A stretch of DNA of 64,000 nucleotides, taken from positions 31,830,411-31,894,410 of the forward strand of contig NC_041004.1 in the NCBI RefSeq assembly GCF_004193775.1, written 5' to 3'. Position 1 is the first letter of the stretch; each line of letters opens with the position of its first letter. A program made the translations under genes and the position numbers. Below the pieces are notes generated by a model. It was not told where the DNA came from and ran no database searches. It was given only the letters and a program-made list of their open reading frames with translations. This document shows, piece by piece, positions 56,159 through 64,000 of this stretch. The stretch comes from Glycine soja. Lineage: Eukaryota > Streptophyta > Magnoliopsida > Fabales > Fabaceae.

Positions 56159-56377
56159 TACATAAAATTAAATATGAGCGATATGCATAAAAGATCTAAA
56201 TTGAAAATCAAGATTTATATATTCATCATCATCTCAAAATAACTTTTCCTATGATAATGAGTCACAAAAAACATTAAGAGACCTCATTATACAATTTGTA
56301 CACTTTGTTTCTTTACAAAAAAAATTATAAAGCAAGATGATGAATTAGCAACTTCAAGTCTTCAAGAATTCCACAAA

Positions 56378-58566
56378 CTAGCAATCATCATTGAAAAAGA
56401 TACCCTTTAACTCTGGTTCATCTAAAGACAAACTAGCAATTTCAAGAATGCCACAATCATCAAGTGATCCAAAATCATCTCTAGCTACATCCCATATTTT
56501 AGTTTCCTCTTGATGATATTGTGGAGTATTCCTTGAGAGAAGTCTTAGGTTGCTATGAACAAACACTAAATCTTCAGCTCTATGTGGTGTCATCTTGTTT
56601 CTCTTTAAAGAATGGATAAATGAATATGTACTCCAATTCCTTTCACAACATGGAGATGTAAAAGGTTGCGCAAATAGCTTAAGGGCAACCTTTTGAAGTA
56701 TTGGAGCATTAATGCCATGAACCAGCCACCAAGCTTTTGGATCCATTTGACCTCTATCATTTAAAGAATCAAGATCATCAAAACCTTCTCTTCCATCCGA
56801 GAAGTTGGCAAACTCAATATTCACTTTTCTCCTTACATCCACATCAAGAAAGAACCTCTTGAAGCATTTTAATCTTTCACGAGTGAGTTCCATGCCTTGA
56901 TGTGGAGGAACTCGATTAGAATCTTCACTTAGCCATTCATGACTATAATATCTACAATTAAAAAGAAATATATACATGGTTAAAATTTATGTAATTCTAA
57001 AAAAAATGCAAGTAAAAGAGTATAGAGTTAATTACCTAGGATTTAAGGAATGAGCTAAACAATGGAAAGGAGTGCTACTCTTAGTCCAACGGTCAATTAA
57101 TATGGAGTGCACTACCTCATAAAAGTTGATCCTTCACTCTCTTCCTTTCTCTCATATTGATATATGGCATTCTTCACCTTTTCAATCATTGAATCCCACA
57201 TCTCATATACTAGATGGAGAGATGAAGCTTCCGTATCCGTTCTTCTAAGAACATCATAGATAGGGCTAGTGAAAGAAAGAATATAATCAACCTTATCCCA
57301 CCATTTATCATCCAACAAAGTATCTTTCACAAATTTAGCCTTGACAACATCATCTTCCTTATAAGAAGACCATTGGTCACTAATGACCATCTCTTGGAGT
57401 CCTTTCTTCAATTGCTTGAATCTCTTGAGCATTACAATAGTGGAGGCAAATCTTGTTGGAGCAATGGATATAAATTTCAATTAATTGAATGAATTGAAAA
57501 TTGATAGTCTCATAGAGTGACTCATGACAAAGTTTTTCACAAACATTGCATCATCCGCAATATGGGTGATCCAAGAACATTCCTCATAAGCAACATTGTT
57601 TTTTTCTGTATTCTTGGCTGCATACATGTTCTTCAAAGCAAGATTTAATGTATGGACAACACATGGAGTCCAATAGATGGAAGGAAACTCAACCTCAATT
57701 ATTAAACCTGCTACTTTACAAACGACTGCATTATCCATCACTATTTGCACAACATTTGAGTGCCCAACCTCCATAATTACCTCCCTCATATGTTTGGCAA
57801 TGAAATCCTTGTCTTTGATCTCATTTGAACAATTGATGGCCTTTAAAAACATAGGTCCACTCTCTGTGACAACCATGAAATTAATAAGAGATCTTCTTTG
57901 CAGGTCACTCCATCCATCACTAACAATGCTCACACCCTTCTGGCTCCATGCATTTTTAATTGGTTGTAACAAATTCTCCACATGTCTTCTCTCATTTTGA
58001 AGTAATGTTGTCTTTAATTTATTATAACCTGGAGGTTGGTAACCACTGATCTGATTGTTGACAGCATAGGCAAATGCCTTCTTATAATGAGGATTTCTTG
58101 CTAAATGAAAAGGCAGCCCCGAAGAGTAAAACATCCTAGCAATTTCATGATCAAGTGTCTCTCTAGCTTGCAAATTAAAGACATTTTCTACAGTTGATGT
58201 CTTTCTCTTTTTTGGATCAACACCAAGAGTGTTTGTATCCATTTGGTGTTGAGTAGAAATCGGAGGCAATGACACAGATTTTGTTTTTGACCTCTCCACC
58301 CTCAATGTAACCTCATTGTCTATCTTCTTCAAATCTATAAGTTTGGCAATTGTTACCTTTTGACAAACTCTAACTTCCTTTCCCGTCATCTTCAACAAGT
58401 GTGCCCTCACTCTAGTGTAAGACCCATTAAAGGTAAAATCACAAATATTGCATTTTATCTCATAATTTCCACCACCACCTACACTTTTTATCTTTGTAAC
58501 ATAGGTCCATAAAGGTTTGGTATCATCATCTTGTTCTTTAGCTTGACTAAGACTAGAAGCACTCAT
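56378..58566 (-). pseudogene. hAT transposase (BED/DUF659 type), one stop and one frameshift
   Basis: Exon 58566-57036 starts MSASSLSQAKEQDDDTKPLW. A BED-like zinc finger follows (CNICDFTFNGSYTRVRAHLL, residues about 40-70), then the DUF659/RNase H-like region (GVSIVSDGWSDLQRRSLINF, VMDNAVVCKVAG, TPCVVHTLNLALKN). A TAA at 57481-57483 interrupts the family sequence before LKFISIAPTRFAST. A 1 bp deletion near 57115 shifts frame after EGSTF. Exon 56951-56378 carries the C-terminal hAT dimerisation region (KVALKLFAQPFTSPCCERNW, SLKRNKMTPHRAEDLVFVHS). With two lesions it is near-intact but not expected to be active. Confidence 0.9.
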
Positions 58567-59764
58567 CTCTACAACAATTTAAAAAGATAAAAAATGAATG
58601 TAAACAATTTCTAAGTAAAAAACAAACAACAAAAAGCAATTTCTAATCAATGTTGTTCTTGTCTTACTGGCCATGTTGTAGCTTAATTTTATTCAAAACA
58701 GGACTATTCAAAATAATTTTAGTTTTTGTAAATTATTTGTTTTATTTTTTATTTTTTAAACAATTTAGATACCTTTTTAGCAAATAATTTTTTAAAGAAT
58801 AAATAGGAAAATAAAGAAACATTCAAATTCATAGACATGTGTGAAATGTTTATGAATTGAAACATTCAAAATTTGAATTTACAAAAAAAAGTTAATGTAA
58901 AGGTGATCTATTACAATTTTTCCCTCTGCAATATGTATGTTATTATTTCTTTAATTCCTTAGCAAATAGTTTTTTTAAGAATAAATAGGAAAATAAAGAA
59001 AATTACAAGAAAGGTAATTTTTTAATGGCATCTGCAAAAGAATGTTGCCACAAGATTTACAATAAAATAAAAAAAAATTGTTTTTTATATTTTTTTAACA
59101 ACACAAAGAAAAAGAAAGAGCCAATGGATAAAATAAAGAAGCAACCAACGGATAACAAAGAAAGAAAGAGAAATTTTCTTTTTACAATAAAATAAAGAAT
59201 AAATGGTGTTGGGGTACATGCAATAGCCAGCAGATAACAATCAACAACACAAAGAAAAAGCCAACGGATAACAACACAAATATAGAGAAAGAGAAAGAAT
59301 GTGTAAAAAGTTTAAAGGCATTTGAACAAAGTGGAACCACACTAAACACGGACAAATCAGAGGCGAGGGACCCAAGGCACATCAACCCTTCAAAGGCAGC
59401 GAGAAAAACCAGAGAAGAAATAGGGAGCAAGGGCCTACCTGCGCGGGGAAGGAAACGGACGCGGCACTTTGCAGCAATGGAGACGCTTGCGGGAACAGCA
59501 AGGAGAAGACGTAGAAGAGTTGTTCTTTTGGTAAGCATTTTTAAATAAATAATAAAAATACCTAAGGCTTGTTGGGCCGTGTCGCGTGTGTCTACTTGGT
59601 GGGCCGCGTCCAATCGCGCGTGTCCTATTGTTCAACCATGTCCAGTGACGGCAGAGGCAACGGACACCACGTCTCACCGGAGTCATACCCGCATGTGTGT
59701 CTGGTGCGAGTCCGGCGCGGGACACGCCGGTGATGTGTCGCATCTGTGCTTCTTAGGGTAGAAT

Positions 59765-62130
59765 GCATTCCAAATTGTTCAATCAGGCAGGGCTAGAACC
59801 TATATTAAAATATACAACCCTGCATATCTTTATCAAACAACAAAGTGAAAGAGGCAGTTACAAACTGTTAAATATTTTGATATTCTTGTTTTTGTTTAAG
59901 ATATTTTTACACTAAGATGCAGTTACAAACTGTTAAATATTTTAACAATAACTATTGTTAAGTTATAACTATCATAATTTCTGATAAGCTGATAATGTAA
60001 AGTTTAACAGTGTATAATATTTAAAGATAAGACACTAAATAAAATCAAGATGAGAACATTTTCACTATAGAGGCTGAATGATAAATTTCACTATGCAGGG
60101 GATACAAACTCCAAGTTCAACCTGGAAACACCTACTTACTAAGAATAATCAACGTTGCACTGAATAAAGAGTTGTTCTTTAAAATTTATTCATAGTTCTT
60201 TAAGAAATGCCTTGCAGCAGAGTGAGAGGTAATTTATGCATGTATTCTTGAGCATGTTCCTTTTATATGTTCATGTTTGTCGCTTAGTTCCTTTGCATTG
60301 CCCTGATTTAATATGCCATTAGCACATTTATAATCCTTTATTACATGCAACTTTTTTTATCCACAAATATTAATTTGTTGATGAAAAAATTTCAACTATG
60401 GCTTTTTTACTTTTTTCTTCTTTATTCACTAACAACTTAACTTTATAATCCTTTATTACATGCAACTTAGTAACGATTTTACCCTTTCATGCCAATTCTA
60501 CAAGTCCTAATTGTAGCCATAAGGAAAAGAAATTTGTCTTTACCTTAAAATCTTGCTTTATTGCATGAAGTCCCAAAGTTAGAGAATTCTCATGGATTTA
60601 ATCTACTCAGACCCCATTCCCTAAGAATCACGGGTTAAAATTGTAGAATGGAAAAAGTGGGCCAATTTTATCTTTTCACTTTCTACATTGAGTCAAAAGA
60701 GAGAATTGGATAATTTTGTCTTTCCACTTTCTAATATAGTGCCAACATACTAAATATATGTTTCTTTTCATTGATCATTACATATTTTATGTTTCTGTCT
60801 CAATTTCATTCTATTATTTTATGTTTTTTTTTTTCATTTTTCATTACGTCTTTTTATCAATTCTTTTTAAATATTTTCCTTTACTTTTTTTCCTCTTCCT
60901 CCCTTCCTTCTATTATATAACCCAAAAAATGAGACGTGGGTATCATTACTTTTTCTAGTATATCCTAATACGCTACAGAAATTTTAAGAAACTAAGCATT
61001 TTTTTTTATTCTATTAGTGCAAGTTTTTTATAAGTAATCGTGTAGCGGGCTTATAATTTTCAGTACTTTGTTTTATTATTTTATAATTTTCAATTTTGAA
61101 AATTAAATAATTAACTAATTTAAAATTTTATATCCCATTTCCTTATTTTGGTTAATTTTGTGGTACGGCAATTGGTTGATAATGATAGTAATATAACTAA
61201 GTTAACTTGTGGCAAAGGGAGTCACAATAAAGAGATAATAACGAGAATAATGATACCAAGAGAGGTAAAAATGATCATAATAGCAATATTAACAATATTT
61301 TTTAAAAAAAAAACAATGATAAAGGATGTGATGAGTGATAATGGTTACTTTGTGGCTTCATAATTTGAAGCTAAGAGCTTCAACTAACGGATATGTAGAT
61401 CTCTATGATTGAAGGAGACACTTGAGTGGACTGGTAGTTATATGAGGCTTTACTTGTGACATATGGTAATAGTCCTGGGGTTTGGGTCAGGTGGTAGAGG
61501 GGTCTGGAGATGCCACAAGTCTTATTTACTTGTCACATTTAACTATGATATGGTATACTACTCTTTGCAGGCCAAACGATTTTCATGACTTTGCTGAGTA
61601 TTTTGTTCTTCAGGTAATGCAACGAGGTAGGATGTGTAAGTTAGGTCCAATGTGATGTGATTACTTGTGTTCTAAATTTTTCTTTATATTTAAGAAAATA
61701 TTTATACATAATTATATATTATTGTGTAGACACACACACATATTAAGCGCCTAACATTTCGTCTTTAATAGTCTCAGCAGTAGAGATAGCCATGTTACTA
61801 CTCCTCAGGTGAATAGTATTGCTACTCTATATGTATATGAACAAGTTCTGGTTAGATTGTTTTGAATATAAACCATTATAGCTTTTTCCCTAAACTATAA
61901 AACTAGCATACTTGTTTTCACTCATTATGAGTGAGTGAGTGAGTGAGAAATGAAAGTATATATGTTTAGTTTATTCTTTTGTTCTCCCTTCGTATGAACA
62001 ATTTAGTTTAGTAATTACTAGTTAGTCTGTAGAAATATTTTTTAATGAAATCACCATGTCACCAATTTTTATGTCATCATAATTTTTGCTTCCAAAAAGC
62101 AAAAAAAATAAAAATAATTAATAATTCTAC
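59765..62130. other. CACTA interior right of hAT-2, mostly non-coding
   Basis: About 2.4 kb of AT-rich sequence. Short direct repeats: GCAGTTACAAACTGTTAAAT at 59853 and 59920, and TATAATCCTTTATTACATGC at 60329 and 60443. No transposase homology is visible. It is probably intron and flanking sequence of captured genes plus CACTA interior. Confidence 0.45.
61571..61613 (+). pseudogene. Possible captured 43 bp mini-exon
   Basis: A 43 bp stretch sits between CTCTTTGCAG and GTAATG, textbook acceptor and donor. One frame reads PNDFHDFAEYFVLQ. It is too short to identify and could be chance. Confidence 0.25.
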
Positions 62131-62456
62131 ATCAGTTTTGGACACAACCGATGTAGAATGGCTAACATTTTACATCGGTTATTAGAACGACCGATGTTGA
62201 ATTATGACTTTCTACATCGGTTTTTAAGACAACCGATGTAGAAATCTGGCATTCTAAGATGGGTTTCAAGACCAGCCCGTCTTAAAATGGGCAGATTTCT
62301 ACATCGATTGTCCTAATAACCGATGTAGAATGTCAGAATTCAACATTGGTTGTTCAACCATCGTTGTGTTTCAACGACACCAGATTACAATGATGCATGA
62401 TAATCGATGTAAAAACGCATCGAGAACCGATGTAGAAAACCTATTTTTTAGTAGTG
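62131..62456 (-). repeat. CACTA right subterminal region
   Basis: TTCTACATCGGTT and AACCGATGTAGAA alternate in both orientations at least nine times (62131-62440). There is also a variant AAGATGGG..CCCGTCTTAAAATGG hairpin near 62258-62292. The terminus is TATTTTTTAGTAGTG. Such palindromic subterminal repeats are typical transposase-binding regions of CACTA elements. Confidence 0.9.
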
Positions 62457-62515
62457 AAGTTCTTTGGGAGTTCCAGTGATATTTATGTGTGAGGAGATAT
62501 AGGCTACGCTTGAAA
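62457..62515 (-). pseudogene. Other half of the copia frame cut by the CACTA
   Basis: Read on the minus strand towards 62457, the sequence gives INITGTPKEL, matching the RT stretch that in copia proteins directly precedes the LP..I..L segment found at 48245 and below. The homology fades about 60 bp out from the junction. Confidence 0.6.
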
Positions 62516-62960
62516 TTTGTTTAAGCTACGCGCACATAGTTAGCCTAGCTGAGGACAAACCAAGGAGAGTTGGTACTTTTTGCAGCTCAAATATTTCTTC
62601 CTGCACCTTTTCGGAATTTGTTTTACCTTCTGGAAAACAATAGATGTAACTAATCCGAGATATAATTTTACATTCTAGATTAGATTATCTAATCTGGAAG
62701 CCAAAAAAGAGTGTAGTAAGTAATTTTTGGCGCAGGAAGCAGTAACCAACAAGGAGACATAACAACAAGACAAGGATGGATAGGTTCCCGTGAATATCTC
62801 TCTATTTGTGAGGTTTATTTAGAATTTTTTTAAATTGTGTTCCTAACCGACAGTGTAAGGAATAATTTAGTTAATTAAATCTTGAGGATATTATTAAGGT
62901 TCTCGCTTGTTTAGTAATTAGTAGGCACATAAAAAAAAACAGAACATTGCAATAATAACA
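62516..62960. other. Intergenic, nothing recognised
   Basis: No gene or clear repeat. It may hold further strongly decayed copia sequence. Confidence 0.4.
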
Positions 62961-62962
62961 TA

Positions 62963-63248
62963 CTACATCCGTCCTTAATTATAAGATATAATTAGTTAAT
63001 TTATATTTATTAAAAAAATTAGTCAATTTAATTATTAACATTAAATTTCTCTATAATTATAATAATTTTTAAATTTATCCTTAATTTCATTAGAAACCTA
63101 CTCATTTTTTCCAATCTCTATAAGAAAGAGAAAAGGACAATTCAGGTATTTTAGCCAAAATAATTAATGTACAAAAGAGATGAAATAAAGTCTTATAACA
63201 ATAAGAAAAAAAATGTTGGCTATATCTTATAAATAGGGATAGAGGGAG
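62963..63248. mobile_element. Stowaway-type MITE (Tc1/mariner), 286 bp
   Basis: The ends CTACATCCGTCCTTAATTAT and (reverse complement) CTCCCTCTATCCCTATTTAT are variants of the classical CTCCCTCCGTCCC terminus, flanked by TA on both sides (62961-62962 and 63249-63250). The interior is AT-rich and non-coding. Confidence 0.85.
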
Positions 63249-63250
63249 TA

Positions 63251-64000
63251 TTATTTTTCAGTTTCTTCTTGTATTTTAAAATTATTATTAATCTTAACAT
63301 GCATTTTAAATTTTAAAATGATTTATTTAATTAATTAAAAATTAGTATATGTATTTATTGTTTAATAATTGGCATAGAAGTATATATTAAATTAAAATTA
63401 AGATAAATAATAAAATTTAAAAAAGCTATATTAGGAGGTATGTTATGAAACTTTAACTAATAACTTTTTTGGTTGATGGAAAAAAAACTCAACTACTTAA
63501 AATAGAAAAAAATAACATTATAACAGCATGAAAAATTATAAAATATTTTATTCATTCGTATTAGGGGAATATATTTTTTAGTCTTTCAAGTAAAAATACA
63601 TACTTTTTAGTACCTCAAATTCAAAAAAAAAAAAAACTTTTTTATCCCTTTGCCAAAATTTGAGAGACTAACAATGTAAATTTTTTTGAGAGACTAAAAA
63701 AACACATAATTAGTATCCTTTTATATTCATGATTTCACACCTTGCTTTTTAGCTTCTACATTTTACACCAAAATCATGAAGAATCCTTCACTATTTTCTA
63801 AGTTTATGATAACGAAAATAATATTATATATTTAACATGAAATTGGATTGTAATTTACAATTTGTGAACACAAATCATTTATTCACAATTCATATATTCA
63901 CTATCTGGCTCACCAGTCGCCACTCATTGTTAGTGTCTGACTGACAGACTCTTGATCCAAAACTGAATTTTATAAATTTCCTTCGGCGATTTCAAGTGCA
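63251..64000. other. AT-rich intergenic to the right edge
   Basis: No gene. 63568-63705 has inverted phrases (TTTTTAGTCTTTCAAG and GAGAGACTAAAAAA) about 110 bp apart, suggesting a small decayed MITE. The last 60 bp are unassigned. Confidence 0.5.

Larger units (their letters stand above)
56038..59756 (-). mobile_element. hAT transposon 2, 3.7 kb, inside the CACTA
   Basis: The left terminus is CAATGAAGCACCGACACC and the right terminus (reverse complement) CTAAGAAGCACAGATGCG, imperfect inverted repeats flanked by the 8 bp duplication GGTAGAAT. The left end continues with an ACCGACACCGACACCGG array and a TA run (56122-56154). The right end is GC-rich (59560-59750). One transposase gene lies on the minus strand. 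Confidence 0.9.
48246..62456. mobile_element. Composite CACTA transposon (14.2 kb) carrying host gene fragments
   Basis: The left terminus is CACTACTAAAAATA and the right terminus, reverse-complemented, is CACTACTAAAAAATA. The flanking trinucleotide is AAG on both sides. Subterminal palindromic repeats occur at both ends. The copia reading frame interrupted at 48245 resumes at 62457-62500 (GTPKEL before, PNDINCL after), the order seen in copia RTs (GTPEEL..AID.L). Removing nested copia-2, the TRIM and hAT-2 leaves about 5.2 kb with no visible TNPD-like transposase but with exon fragments of host genes. Soybean Tgm-Express1 is a known CACTA element that captured gene fragments. The subterminal motifs at the two ends differ, the main point against pairing them. 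Confidence 0.7.

Noticed and set aside
59182..59613. 143-codon minus frame near the right end of hAT-2
   Set aside because: It overlaps GC-rich terminal repeat sequence and transposon leader; the translation is hydrophobic low-complexity with no domain.

Overview
The window is AT-rich plant nuclear DNA, almost certainly from a dicot and most likely a legume of the soybean type. This is an inference from the style of the UDP-glycosyltransferases, the GT-AG introns, the LTR retrotransposons primed by initiator Met-tRNA, and the MULE, hAT and CACTA transposons. There are only two intact-looking host genes. Both are UGT72-like UDP-glucosyltransferases, one at 22356-23774 (minus, no intron) and one at 42669-44603 (plus, one intron). 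They lie head to head about 19 kb apart, an inverted duplication whose spacer has been filled by retrotransposons.

Layout. 1-5800 is intergenic debris: a three-copy tandem repeat, an inverted LTR fragment of the gypsy family found later in the window, a CACTA-type end and a direct-repeat pair. 5812-20734 is one Mutator-like element (MULE) with roughly 300 bp inverted terminal repeats and an 8 bp target duplication. It carries a decayed plant-mobile-domain gene (plus) and a convergent, decayed mudrA-type transposase (minus). The transposase is split by a 6.1 kb hAT element (12035-18168) with a perfect 8 bp target duplication and an almost intact transposase gene. 24624-28705 is a decayed Ty1/copia element, and 29861 to about 37780 is a decayed Ty3/gypsy element of the Tat type with a second RNase H domain, a 56 bp minisatellite and no recognisable 3' LTR.

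The most interesting object is 48246-62456. I interpret it as a 14.2 kb CACTA-superfamily transposon (termini CACTACTAAAAA, 3 bp target duplication AAG) inserted into the reverse-transcriptase region of an older copia copy, whose reading frame resumes on the other side. The CACTA element has no visible transposase but carries exon fragments of host genes (a TRM5-like tRNA methyltransferase, a plant LIM-domain protein and at least one unidentified gene). It was itself later invaded by a copia element (about 5 kb), a TRIM-like mini-retrotransposon and a second hAT element (56038-59756, 8 bp target duplication GGTAGAAT).

The rest (38-42.6 kb, 44.6-47.3 kb, 62.5-64 kb) is intergenic, with MITEs, long TA runs and CACTA remnants. 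Nearly every transposon gene is broken by stop codons or frameshifts. Apart from the two UGT genes, nothing here looks able to make a full-length functional protein without repair; the hAT at 12035-18168 comes closest, with one stop.
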